In this document: piece by piece, positions 31,382 through 42,700 of the stretch
Numbering within the stretch: position 1 is the first letter of the stretch
How the letters are laid out: each line of letters begins with the position of its first letter
Origin: Oncomelania hupensis
Taxonomy: Eukaryota; Mollusca; Gastropoda; Littorinimorpha; Pomatiopsidae
DNA length: 64,000 bases
Direction: 5' to 3'
Assembly: GCA_036898135.1 (NCBI GenBank)
Contig: CM072522.1
Location: 59,779,273-59,843,272 of the forward strand
Program-made: the position numbers and the translations under genes
The notes under the pieces: generated by a model
Seen by the model: the letters and a program-made list of their open reading frames with translations, nothing else
The model's database searches: none
What the model was told of the DNA's origin: nothing

Positions 31382-32077
31382 CCCCTTGGGGTTATGAGCA
31401 ATCTTGCCACTGTAGATTGTTCTAACCTATAAAGGGAAAAGTGAAAGCCCCAGTTGAAAACCTGTCTTGCCTTTGTAGGCATGACTGATTCACTGCGGCA
31501 ACAGTACCCCTGTTGGAGTGCCAGGGGTTTCAGTATAAATAGTATCCCCACTTTCTGGAAATTTAGTGCGCTTTAAATTCCCTGTCCTGTCTTCCTCATT
31601 TGCTTCTTTCCCATTCCTGCTCTCTCCTATCACTCTGCTATTCTATCTTCTTCTTCGCTAGATCAATGACCTATTGAAAACTCTTCCTGGACAAGACTCC
31701 TTGTTTGTGTATGAGGTCTGTTGGATAAGCTTGGGAGTGTTGGATGCTTTCTGCCGGGTGGTCACTAGGGCTTCCTATGATGTTATTATTTAGCACTATA
31801 GGCATTTTATATGTATGTGTTTTGTTGATGATTTATAATGATGTTTGTATTCTATTTTGTTTTTTGTAACCGGGGGTTCAAGTAGTTGGGGTAAAGCCTC
31901 AGCCGTCCCCTGCGTGGGATGTCTTTATTGTAAAGTGACTGGCCGGTGGAGGGCATTCAATTTTCCCACTAGGGTTGTTTCGGCAGATCTTTTATGCGGA
32001 TTGGGGATTGTCCGGTCCTGATTTGGCTCGGAAGAGTCCGCTGGACCTAAAGCAACAATCAATCAATCAATCAAAAA
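31382..32077 (+). mobile_element. R700 retroposon, full-length, orthologous to 54068-54768
   Basis: CCCCTTGGGG start to CAATCAATCAATCAAAAA tail, flanked by gtaaccaccact (31369-31380, 32078-32089). Copy 2 has an R700 at the equivalent site, so the insertion predates that gene duplication. Confidence 0.88.
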
Positions 32078-32215
32078 GTAACCACCACTGTATGGCACAG
32101 GATGTTTGTAACCACCTTTGTGATGCCAGCCAGTTCACATTCTAGATTACCAAGTAAACCATTTTTTCCAGTACAGTTCACATTGGGACATCAGAAAGTA
32201 GATCTAAACTGTAAA

Positions 32216-32357
32216 ATGGATGATTATAGAGTAAACTTATTCGAGTTGGTCTGGGCAAGGCCCCTTCTCTGGGATCCACGTGTGTCTGATTACAAAGATA
32301 AAGACCAGAAAGCACAAGTTTGGGACGATTTTAAAAAGCTTCTGAATACACCCAAAG
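32216..32357 (+). CDS. MADF-domain exon (partial gene)
   Basis: ATG 32216 opens MDDYRVNLFELVWARPLLWD PRVSDYKDKDQKAQVWDDFK and ends aaag|gtaact, a good donor, in phase 1. The pattern (L-hhE-hh-x-RPhLWD-x2-hxDYKDKx4-xhWxxF) is the first two helices of a MADF domain, a Myb/SANT-like DNA-binding domain found in invertebrate transcription factors and in the second protein of PIF/Harbinger transposons. No second exon or transposase is visible: 70 bp later an R700 begins. The segment is absent from the copy 2 flank. Confidence 0.7.
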
Positions 32358-32425
32358 GTAACTTTTATACGATTTATTTATTTATTTACTGTAAGTCATA
32401 GCACAGTCAACCAAAAGTTGGTGTC

Positions 32426-32974
32426 TCCTTATTTGTGTATGAGGTCTGTTGGATCAGCTTGGGAATAGTGGACGCTTTCTGCCAGGTGGTCACTAGGGCT
32501 TCCTATGATGTTATTATTTAGCAATGTAGGCATTTTATATGTATGTGTTTTGTTGCTAATTTATAATGATGTTTGTATTCTAGGCAGGGATAGCTCAGTG
32601 GTCAGAGCGCACGACTTGTGTGAGTGCGTCTTGGGCGACGTGGGTTTGAATCCTGACTTCAGCAAACTATTTTGTGATTGCTGGATAGTACGGGCCAGCG
32701 CCTTGAGAAGCTCTCTGAGCTTGTAAGTGCGCTATATAAAAGAAATATCTTCTATTTTGTTTTTGTAAACAGGGGTTTGATAAGTTGGGGTGAAGCCTCA
32801 GCTGTCCCCTGCGTGGGATGTCTTCATTGTAAAGTGACTGGCTGGTGGAGAGTTTTTGATTTTACCACTTGGGTTGTTTCAGCAGATCTTTTATGCGGAT
32901 TAGGGGTTGTCCGGTCTTGATTTGGCTCGGAAAAGTCCGCTGGACCTAAAGCATTAATAATGTAATGTAATGTA
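32426..32974 (+). mobile_element. R700, 5'-truncated, carrying a nested SINE
   Basis: From ccttatttgtgtatgaggtc to ggacctaaagcatt and a TAATG tail. Interrupted at 32582-32746 by a tRNA-like SINE. Confidence 0.82.
32582..32746 (+). mobile_element. tRNA-derived SINE nested in R700
   Basis: A-box ggatagctcagtggtcagag and B-box gggtttgaatcc lie about 40 bp apart as in a tRNA; the body continues ggatagtacgggccagcgcc and ends agtgcgctatataaaag. The uninterrupted R700 reads gtattctattttg at this point, and ttct flanks both sides. A functional tRNA is unlikely because the acceptor stem does not pair and there is a long 3' body. Confidence 0.82.
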
Positions 32975-33899
32975 CCAAAATGTGGCAGTATTATCTCAGG
33001 GCTTGAATGTATAGCGTGTAGCGTGAAGTTCTATGGCCCAGAGCATGAAACGTGTAGCTTGTGGCGTGAGGCGTGAGGTCTATGGCCCAGCAGCCTTAGA
33101 TTGCTTGCTTCAGGATTGATGGTACATAAATATGGCTGTGATGAGTTACTGCATGTAGGTATTAATGTGAAAAAATGTAGATATAATCCATTCTTTTGTG
33201 TTAATACTCATCAGATCCTTTTTACTACAACTACTTTATGTTTGCTACAACTACAGGAGCTAATATAGTACATCTCTAGTGTTCCAGAATTGCATTGCAA
33301 AACAATGAAATTGAATGGATTAATTAAATGTTATGGAACATATCTAATAAATAATTTTAATGTTGTTTAATAAATGATATTTGTATTACTATTGATGTAT
33401 TATTACTTTATTTGACCTATTTCATACTTTACTGTTATTATCTGCAATATTTACAACCTGGGTAACAGCTTTATTATAATTTGTGTTGTAATTGACTTTA
33501 CTTAGAATGTTATTATCTGCACTATTGATAACCTTGGTAACAGTTTTATTATAATGTGTGTTGTAATTGACTTTACTTAGAATGTTAGGTGCTAGCCTTG
33601 GTGTAGGTTATAATTTGTTTTGATGTCCCCTTTTCTCTTTCATCCCTTGTCAAGGCTGGTCTCCCGGTACAGAAAGTAGGTTCAGAGGACACTAAACTTA
33701 GAAAAGTAGGTTTGTATTAGTTTGAAATGACACATTATATTAGCATTGCATTATGATGCAGTGTATGGCTGACTATGATGTCTGGTGAATGAATTTATTT
33801 TTGTATATTTTAAAGGTACTAATGTATGGCAATGTAATATTGTACATATACAGTTCAACACAAGAGAGTGCTCACAGCACAGTTTTAGTTTTATGTACA
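32975..33899. other. Spacer with small duplications
   Basis: 33000-33100 repeats gcgtgtagcgtgaag/tctatggcccagcag motifs. 33435-33585 holds a roughly 70-bp unit twice (ttgtgttgtaattgacttta then cttagaatgtta). 33105-33220 matches the copy 2 flank at 55565-55690. No gene seen. Confidence 0.6.
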
Positions 33900-33977
33900 T
33901 GCAGTATAATGCAGCAATTTATTGTTGTGTACAGGCTGTGTAATACAGCACTTTGTTGTTGTGTTCAGACTGTGTAA
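33900..33977. repeat. 34-bp minisatellite, left part
   Basis: Two units of tacaggctgtgtaatacagc plus actttgttgttgtg; the array resumes at 37003 after RTE copy d, which inserted into it. Confidence 0.85.
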
Positions 33978-35956
33978 AAGTCACCGGCCAGGGCGGAGGA
34001 ACCTCACGTTACTACAGGTTCAACGACCACGTGCTCGGGGCCAAGGCGAGCCACACTGTATTCGTGGATTTCGGCTGTGGCCAACAGCCTGGAGAGGATT
34101 GGGCACCGCCAGGTCTTTTTTGCCCAAGACACACTACATGATGACACTATCCACTAATTGCATACCGGATCGGTCGTCGCCTGGCTCAAGGACAGCGCCT
34201 TCCGTTGGCCACCAGGACGGAGGTTTTAAGTATGCTACTGATGGACAATTTAGCAAGATCTGCACGAGAAACAACATCGTCATAGGAACCTGGAATGTCA
34301 GGACCCTAACTGCGGAAGGAAAATTAGAAGAACTGGCCCACGAGTTGGACCACTATCGATGGAACGTTCTAGGCATCAGCGAACTGCGCTGGAAAGGCCT
34401 AGGTGAAACAAGGACCGACAAAGGCCACAAGCTCTATTTCAGCGGTAGAGGTGACAGGCACGAACACTGCGTTGGATTCTTGGTCCACAAGAACATTCTA
34501 GCCACTGTCATGGGTTGCTGCCTAGTCTCCAGTAGACTCATCACCATCCGCCTGAGAGCAGCCCCTTTCAACATCACCATCATCCAGGCCTATGCCCCAA
34601 CATCAGACTTTGACGACAGCGAAGTGGAGGATTTTTATGAAAATCTACAGCGGTCCTTGACCAAGTGCCGAAGAAGGACATAGTCATAGTGCAAGGTGAC
34701 TGGAATACCAAGGTTAGCCAAGATGCATACCACAACTTGGGAGACACATGTGGACCCCACTGCAACAACGAGACAAATGACACTGAGACTCTTGGAGTTT
34801 GCCAGATACAACAGTCTGGTACTGGCAAACACGCTTGGTCTCCACAAAAACTCCAGGCGATGGACATGGCACAGTCCCGGTGGGGAGCATCAAAACCAGA
34901 TCGACTACATCATGGTTAAGAAACGCTTCAGATCAAGCATCAACATTGGCAGGACACGCACTTTTCCAGGAGCAGACATTGGAAGTGACCATGATCTCCT
35001 GATTATGTCTTTCCGGCTCCACTTGAAGAGAGTAAATACAGCAAAGTGCACTAGACTGAAGTTCGACCTGGACAAACTGCAAGACCCGGAGGTGGCAGAA
35101 CTATTTCAGGCCACAATTGGAGGGAAATTTGCACCACTGCTCATTTTGTGGGCTGGTGAAGTAGATGTCAACACCATGACCACCACCTTCAACTCAGCTG
35201 TGACAGATACCGCCAGTGAGATCCTTGGCAAGCACCGACCAAAGAAGAAGCCGTGGATCACACCTGAACTTTTGGATCTGTGTGATAAACGAAGAGAGAT
35301 TAAAAAAAAAAAAAAGAACACCTCACAGGGAGCTGATGTCTACCGAAAAATCAACAATGACATCCGAAAAGGCATGCGCACAGCAAAGGAGAAATGTATA
35401 GAAGATCAATGCCAGGAAATAGAGAACAGTCTGAACAAGAACAACAGCAAGAAGGCTTTCCAGACTGTAAAGCGGCTGACAAGTATCAACCAGCCCAAAG
35501 TCTCCACGATCCAAAGCAAGTCTGGCATATGCCTTACAGAAGAACAAGAAGTCTTGGACAGAGTACTGATCTGACCTTTACAACCATACACCAAATGGAG
35601 ACCCATCAGTTCTAGCATGTCCCGAGAACAGAGAAGAAGAAGAAATCCTCCCAATTCTCCGGGAAGAAGTTGAGGCAGCAGTGCAATCTCTAAAGAAAGG
35701 GAAGTCAGCGGGAGTGGACAACATACCGGCGGAACTGCTACAAGCAGGAGGAGAAGCGAGGACTGATGCCCTCACCATTATCTGTAACAAGATCTGGCAG
35801 AGTGGGGAGTGGCCTGTACCATGGACCCAGTCGCTTGTCATCACTCTTCCCAAAAAAAGGTAACCTTCAGGAGTGTGAAAATTACCACACCATCAGCCTC
35901 ATCAGCCATCCCAGCTAGGTCCTCCTGAAAATAATACTCAACAGGTTGAAACCCCA

Positions 35957-36045
35957 AGCAGATCTTTTATGCGGATCGGGGGTTGTCCGGTCCTGATTTG
36001 GCTCGGAAGAGGCCGCTGGACCTAAAGCAACAATCAATCAATCAA
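35957..36045 (+). mobile_element. R700 3' end fused to RTE sequence
   Basis: RTE sequence aacaggttgaaaccccaagc changes without a gap into agatcttttatgcggatcgg of R700 and runs to the CAATCAATCAATC tail. Confidence 0.85.
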
Positions 36046-36803
36046 TCCAAGCGTTAGCTCGGCGGCCCGTGTGGCTGGCTTCTTATTTGGTCTATTGGCC
36101 ATCTGTCTCGACATTGGCTCATTTTTATCTGTACATATACCACACCGACTCTGTTATATTCGTTCATCGGTTTGCATGGTTAGTCCTTTTTAGCTTTTAA
36201 AATTTTCCTTTTCTTTCTTCGTCGGCCGTTTCTGTTTTGGCCGTTAATTTATTATATTGCATGCCTTTTAACTTTTTGGGATTCCCCGTCCGCTTTGCCC
36301 AAGTCATTCTCATTTTATCGTTCCCGGCGCTGCGCCGGTTTCTTCAGCAATATTCCTTCCCAGACATGGTCTGGACTTATATGGTGGCAACTTTGCCTGT
36401 CCCTCTCCCTCTATCCCGTAAAGTCCTCCTTCTCAATACACCTTTGTGGTCTGCTGCTGACTGGCCTGTCGGCCTGCTGTTTTCCTGGATGCCACCTCTC
36501 CCACGTGCCGGTGCTCCTCCTGCGTCCACGCCTGTGTCACCCTGCTTGTCGGGCCCTTGTTCTCCCTGGCAGCGGATCTGCACCTTTCCTCAGCGTCTTC
36601 GAGCGCTCTGCATCTACACATTCATGTCTTCAGCTTCACTTCACCTTAGCTATCTTCACTCACAAGCTGCTCGTCGGCTACCCTTAATCCTGCATTCTAC
36701 CTTCTGCTGCTGCTTCGTCGGCCCCTTCATTTGGACCTCTTAAATACAAGTCCCCTATACGCTCCATGTGTCCGGGGATACAAATTTAATCCAACAACAA
36801 CAA
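36046..36803 (+). mobile_element. Unclassified retroposon with (AAC)n tail
   Basis: GC- and T-rich 758-bp segment ending ggggatacaaatttaatcc then AACAACAACAAC, next to RTE sequence. Pyrimidine-rich open frames (for example 36237-36743) show no domain I recognise. The tail suggests a 5'-truncated LINE or SINE; it could also be a processed transcript. Confidence 0.45.
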
Positions 36804-37002
36804 CACAGTGCAAGGAGGTAGAAAAAGAGGGAAACCGAAAAAGAGGTGGGAGGACAACACTCGAGAATGGACTGGTTTGACACTGAGTGAAGCCATCAGG
36901 GCTGCTGAGGACAGAGAAAGATGGAGTATGCTGGTTAAACGATCATCTGCGGTGCCCCTACGACCTCAGGGTTACGGGACAGGATATGATAGGATAGGAC
37001 AG

Positions 37003-37412
37003 GCTGTGTAATACAGCACTTTGTTGCTGTGTACTGGATGTGTAATACAGCATTTTTGTTGTTGTGTACAGGCTGTGTAATACAACACTTTGTTATTGTG
37101 TGCAGGCTGTGTAATACAGCACTTTGTTGTGTACAGGCTGTGTAATACAGCACTTTGTTGTTGTGTACAGGCTGTGTAATACAGCACTTTGTTGTTGTGT
37201 ACAGGCTGTGTAATACAGCATTTTGTTATTGTGTACAGGCTGTGTAATACAACACTTTGTTGCTGTGTACTGGATGTATAATACAGCACTTTGTTGTTGT
37301 GTACAGACTGTGTAATACAGCACTTTGTTGTTGTGTACAGGCTGTGTAATACAGCACTTTGTTGTTGTGTGCAGGCTGTGTAATACAGCATTTTGTTGTT
37401 GTGTGCAGGCTA
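37003..37412. repeat. 34-bp minisatellite, main array
   Basis: About 12 units of gtacaggctgtgtaatacag plus cactttgttgttgt with small length variants. Minus-strand frames through it are artefacts. Confidence 0.95.
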
Positions 37413-38012
37413 AATAATATCCCCACTTTCTGGACATTTAGTGCTTTAAATTTCCACTGTCGCTGTCTTTCTACTTCGTTCTTTCTCATTCCTACTCTGT
37501 TCTATCAATCTGCTATACTATACAATTCTTCTTCACTAGAGCAGTCACCTACCTTTTTTCTTGAAAACTCTTCTGGGACAAAACTCCTGATTTGTGTGTG
37601 AGGTCTGTAGGATCAGCTTGGAAATATTGGACGCTTTCTGCAAGGTGGTCACTGGGGCTGCCTATGATGTTTTTATTTGGCAATGTAGGCATTTTATATG
37701 TATATGTGTTTTATTGATTATTTATAATGATGTTCATATTCTAGTTTGTTTTTCTAAATGGGGGTTAAATAAATTAGAGTATAGCCTCAGCGTCCCCTGC
37801 ATGGGATATCTGTATTGTAAAGTTACCGGCTGTGGATTGCCTTCAGTGTTACCACTAGGGTTGTTTCGGCAGATCTTTTATGCGAATCAGGGGCGAGTCA
37901 TCTTTCAGTGAAGTTGGGGTCTTGATTTTGTATTCCTGATTCGGATATACTGGTCCTGATTTGGCTCGGAAGAGTCCGCTGGACCTAAAGCAATAATCAT
38001 GTAATGTTATGT
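37413..38012 (+). mobile_element. R700, 5'-truncated, divergent
   Basis: aaataatatccccactttct through gttgtttcggcagatctttt to ggacctaaagcaataatcat and a TAATG-like tail. It is a mosaic: the catctttcagtgaagttggg block is typical of the AACTAA subfamily, the end of the other. Inserted in the 34-bp array. Confidence 0.78.
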
Positions 38013-38029
38013 AAGGTTATGTAATACAG

Positions 38030-38125
38030 CACTTTATTGTTGTGTGCAGGCTGTGTAATACAGCACTTTGTTGTTGTGTGCAGGCTGTGTAATACAGCAC
38101 TTTGTTGTTGTGTGCAGGCTATGTA
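38030..38125. repeat. 34-bp minisatellite, right part
   Basis: Three units continuing the array after the R700 insertion. Confidence 0.88.
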
Positions 38126-38149
38126 ATTGCATGTTTCTAACAGCTAAAA

Positions 38150-39130
38150 GAATACTCCATAAATAGAGTATTAAAATGTTTATAAAAATGTAAAACTGAG
38201 CATTGATTTGTTGTGTTGACATTACAATGTCACTGATAGAATAAAGTATTAAAATGTTTATAACAATGTAAAACTGAGCATTACCCCAGTTGGGGTGCCG
38301 GGGGTTTCAGTATAAATAATATTCCCACTTTCTGGAAATTTAGTGCTTTAAATTTCCACTGTCACTGTCTTTCTCATTTGCTCTTTCTCATTCCTGCTCT
38401 GTTCTATCAATCTGCTATACTATCGTCTTCTTCGCTAGCCCAGTCTTCTACCTTTTTTCTTAAAAACTCTTCCGGGATAAGACTCCTTATTTGTGTATGA
38501 GGTCTGTTGGATCAGCTTGGGAATATTGGACGCTTTCTGCCAGGTGGTCACTAGGGCTTCCTATGAATTTAGCATTGTAGGCATTTTATATGTATGTGTT
38601 TTGTTGATAATTTATAATGATGTTTGTATTCTTTTTGTTTTTTGTAAACGGGGGTTTGATAAGTTGGGGTGAAGCCTCAGCCGTCCCCTGCATGGGATGT
38701 CTTTATTGTAAAGTGACTGGCTGGTGAAGAGCTTTTGGTTTTACCACTAGGGTTGTTTCAGCAGATCTTTTATGCAGAGCGGGTGTTGTCCGGTCCTGAT
38801 TTGGCTCGGAAGAGTCCGCTGGACCTAAAGCAATAATAATGTAATGTAATGTAAACTGAGCATTGTGTTGTTGTGTGTACATTACAATGTCACTGATAGA
38901 ATAAAGTATTAAAATGTTTATAACAATATAAAACTGAGCATTGTGTTGTTGTGTGTACATTACAATGTCACTGATAGAATAAAGTATTAAAATGTTTATA
39001 ACAATGTAAAAGTGAGCATTGTGTTGTTGTGTGTACATTACAATGTCACTGATAGAATAAAGTATTAAAATGTTTAGAACAATGTAAAACTGAGCATTGT
39101 GTTGTTGTGTGTACATTACCATGTCACTGA
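38150..39130. repeat. 78-bp minisatellite upstream of copy 2 (split by R700)
   Basis: About five units of gtaaaactgagcattgtgtt, acattacaatgtcactgata and gaataaagtattaaaatg, at 38150-38282 and 38853-39130. Copy 1 has a single related unit at 6860-6935. Confidence 0.85.
38283..38852 (+). mobile_element. R700, 5'-truncated, within the 78-bp array
   Basis: Starts accccagttggggtgccg and ends with the TAATG tail. Flanked by aaactgagcatt (38271-38282, 38853-38864), although the repeat context makes the TSD less certain. Confidence 0.82.
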
Positions 39131-39675
39131 TAGAATAAAGAAGGAATGAAGGGAGATGAAGTGGAAGTTACATGGACAACTTTATAAACATGCATTCAGC
39201 AAACAAACAAAAGAAGCCACAAAATAACAAGTACAATCTTACAAATGTAAGATAAATGTAAAAGTCATATCAAAATAACTCAAGGATTCCACATTTTTTA
39301 AAAATGCAAAGTTAGTGAATTTTTGGAAGCATACGAAACTAATTTAGTTAATGACAATCTGGCTCTGTGGACCTGTCTTTTGATAACTCCGTTTCCTTCT
39401 ATCCCGAATGAATTCTTTGAATAATTTATAAGTAGATGTTTGTTCTATTCACATTTGATATAAAGAATTTTTCACAGGTAAGCATTATTATATTTATAAG
39501 AAGTTTTTTTTTTTTTAACTTCTTTTGCGCCAGGTATCTTTCTACAAAAACGTTAGCGAATAAATTTATAAAGATATGGAGAGTTTTTCCCTTAGCAAAC
39601 TTTCGGTATTACTTCCCCTGTTCATATTGAGGTTGTGCAGTTGTTTTGTAACGTTGAGTGCTGCATTGCTCTGTT
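39131..39675 (+). promoter_or_regulatory. Probable promoter and 5' UTR region of copy 2
   Basis: Strongly conserved with the DNA before copy 1 exon 1 (7555-7910): cctgttcatattgaggttgt, gcagttgtt and the region up to the ATG. No TATA box or initiator can be assigned with confidence; the promoter call rests on position and paralogue conservation. Confidence 0.4.
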
Positions 39676-39781
39676 ATGGAGGACGAAGACAGTCCAGTGC
39701 TGTCTGAGGTGAAGCTGGAGATTGACATTGCTGAGGAACCAGTGGTAGACTGGATGAGATTGCAAGCGTGGCATGCGCAAG
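39676..39781 (+). CDS. Copy 2 exon 1
   Basis: ATG then MEDEDSPVLSEVKLEIDIAE EPVVDWMRLQAWHAQ; donor caag|gtgagt. Start chosen because it is the first ATG, is conserved in copy 1, and joins exon 2 in frame. Contains VKLE. Confidence 0.85.
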
Positions 39782-42700
39782 GTGAGTTGGCTCCGGTGAT
39801 GAAACATTCATCATTGAACATGGAAACTGACATTTTACAATTTTACACCCAATTCAGGACAGTTAAGATCAACATCGTGGTATCAAACTGTACCCCCCCC
39901 CCCCAAAAAAAAAAAAAAAAAATTTCCACGTCAATCAAAATGAAAGCTTTGTCATTCTCCTATTAGTTACTGTTATGTGGATTGAATGTAGTAGTAGTAG
40001 TAGTAGTAGTAGTGTAGGGACTAGATCATGGTGATCATTGATTAAGCCTCACGGCTTATTTAATGTCCCATCTTTAGCACATATATTTCAGGTCTGATAT
40101 AAGCCGGCTCAAGACGCTCAACTATCAAAATCATATTTTATAGATTTTAAAATTTCTTGTTCATCAAATAAGATTTTTGAAACTGTTTAAAGTTTTTGCC
40201 TGTTTAATATTTTGTGGAAGTTTGTTCCATAGAGGTGCAACTCTATTACTAAAAGTATGTTTTTGAAAATTAGTTCGGCTATGCTTAATAAATAATTTGT
40301 TAACAGAGTTTCTTGTTATATCAAATTTGTTTAGTTCAAAAAATTTGTTAGTATCTAAATCATCAATGTTATTTACAATTTTATAAGCTTGTATTAGGTC
40401 TCCTCTCACTCTTCTGGCTTTTAGGCTTGGCAGACATAATGATTCCAGTCTGTCTCTGTAAGAAATATCTTTCAGTCCTGGAACCATTTTAGTTGCTCAT
40501 CTTTGTACACGCTCAATAGCAGCGGACTGTCTCTTTAATAAAGGGTACCAAATAATATTGCCATATTCTAGAAGAGGTCTAACCAAGGACTTGTAAAGTT
40601 GTACAAATGATGATCTATCTAGATACAAAAAACATCGCCGTATAATTCCGAGTTTTATTTGCCTTATTAATTACTTCACTAATGTGACAGTCAAAAGTTA
40701 ACATGGAGTCAAATGTTATTCCTAAATCTTTTTCGCTATCACATTTAGTAACTAATACCTGTACATTGTTCACAGTCATGTAATAATCATTTTGGGGGTT
40801 GTTTTTGCCTATGTGAAGGACCTTACATTTGGTAGTATTAAAATATAGTTGCCAGGTTTCTGTCCATTTCTGTAGTTCATTTATATCATTTTGTATAATT
40901 TGACTATCTTTTGGAGAACAATATAATTTTGTATCGTCTGCAAATATTTTACATGAACTTTGCACAGATTCTGGCAAGTCATTAATAAAAAGTATGAACA
41001 ATATTGGTCCAAGAATGCTACCTTGGGGAATACCGCTGAAAACTTGTTTTTTTTATAGAATATTCATTACCAACTCTAACTCTTTGTGTCCGGTCTGTCA
41101 AAAAATGTCTTATCCACTGTATGATATTGCCAGATATACCATATTCTTCAATTTTTAGGAGTAATCTTTCGTGGGGGACAGAGTCGAACGCTTTCTGAAA
41201 GTCTAAATAAAGTATATCAATAGTATCTTTGTTATCTAACATTAGTGTAAAGTCTTCCATAACTTCCCAAAGTTGAGTAATACATGATCTATGTTTTTGA
41301 AAACCATGCTGGCATTCAGAAAATAATTTATTGCTACCCATATAATTTACTACAACATCACGTAATATTCCCTCCAGTACCTTGCAAATTACACATGTAA
41401 GACTGACAGGGCGATAATTACTAGGTTCGCTTCTTGTGCCTTTTTTAAAAATAGCTATTACATTTGCTTCTTTCCAGTCATCTGGGACAATGCCTTCGCC
41501 AATAGATTTATTAAATAATTTACACAATGGAATAGAAAGTTCTTTATGCAACTCCATAAGTACTCTCGATGGTACACCATCAGGTCCATGGGCTTTATTA
41601 GGATCTAATTTTTTTAATTTATCTTCAACCAACTTAGGTGTTATGTCAACCTCCGTAATATTTATACCATTGCTTCTACCTGATTTAGTAACAGACGGCA
41701 TAGTATCTAGCTTCTCTCTTGAAAATACACTTGCAAAAAAATGATTCAATGTATCAGCTTTATCTTTATCTGTTACAGCGGTGTCAGTCTTACTAGTTGT
41801 TAATGGGCTAATACTACATTTTGACTGTAGTTTACTGTTAACATATTTCCAGAAGCTCTTAGCATTTGTTTTGCTACTTTTACACACTTTTTTTTCATAT
41901 TCTCGTTTGGCGTCTTTGATAACGTTGTTACAGTAGTTTCTTACCACTATATATCGCTGGTAATCCATTCCATCTTTAGTTGCTAAGTATCGTTTGTATA
42001 GCATATGCTTCTTTTTTTATACTTTTTAATGTTTTACTGTTCATCCATATGGGCTTGTTTTGATTTTGTTTTATTCTTACTTTAGGATGTCTCATCGTTT
42101 ATTTTTTCTTTTTTTAAAATGTATTTTAGTACAATTTAAATTGTTGTTTTCTTTTGCATTTGAGATTTCACAAAGTGGTGGCAAATGTTAACATCAGCGC
42201 TCCTTGAAGAATGGTATCCCAGAAGCGGATTAAAATAAGTGTCAGGTTTAGCACACCCACACTCTAACACCAACAAAATTGTTTTTTTCCTGACCTGGGT
42301 GCTGATCTTAACTATAACAATAACAAGGATTTGCTTTACTTGGAAATAGTGAAATAGACCAGTTCTTTGTTCATCCTTGATTACACTTTTGAGGTTTGTT
42401 TACTGTATCACCTGTAAGGTTTTGGTGAGAAAAAATGATATAAGTTCTTATGTGATGGCTTTTCATTTCATCATTATGTTTGCTGTCACTGTCAGGAAAT
42501 ATTCACATGAAAGCTGTTGTTTTGTTTAGAAATTGCAGGAAGAGAAAGCTATCATGTTTCTCACAGCAGCAGTGAACAGATTGTCAGAGGTACCGCTAAC
42601 ATGTCTGGCAGTGAGTTCAACATAAAGGAAGAATCCGAAAGCAAGAGAGCACCGGACAGTGACGTGATGGAGCCACATATACCACTGTTGTGTAAAGTGA

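Larger units (their letters stand above)
33978..37002 (+). mobile_element. RTE LINE copy d: endonuclease half and 3' end, centre replaced
   Basis: The only copy here with the 5' part. Endonuclease (APE type) motifs in order: IVIGTWNVRTL, VLGISELRWKG (catalytic Glu), FLVHKN, SSRLITIRLRAAPF, IIQAYAPTSD, then after a frameshift near 34680 VQGDWN, and in a third frame HQNQIDYIMVKKRF and IGSDHDLLIM (SDH). These match the RTE endonuclease often mis-annotated as craniofacial development protein 2. The linker runs to 35574; another frameshift enters the reverse transcriptase N-terminus (35640-35863, KGKSAGVDNIPAELL). About 1 kb of RT is gone: 35957-36803 holds an R700 3' end and another retroposon. 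The RTE C-terminus (GRKRGKPKKRWEDNTREWTG) resumes at 36804 and ends in the TAGGA tail. Confidence 0.88.

Noticed and set aside
32590..32665. Functional tRNA gene
   Set aside because: A- and B-boxes are present but the acceptor stem does not pair, and a long SINE body follows inside another element.
33978..34680. Host gene craniofacial development protein 2
   Set aside because: The similarity is to the RTE LINE endonuclease; the frame joins reverse transcriptase sequence downstream.
36237..36743. 168-codon protein in the GC-rich segment
   Set aside because: Low-complexity Leu/Pro/Ser composition, overlapping equally long frames in other phases, and no motif; treated as part of an unclassified retroposon.
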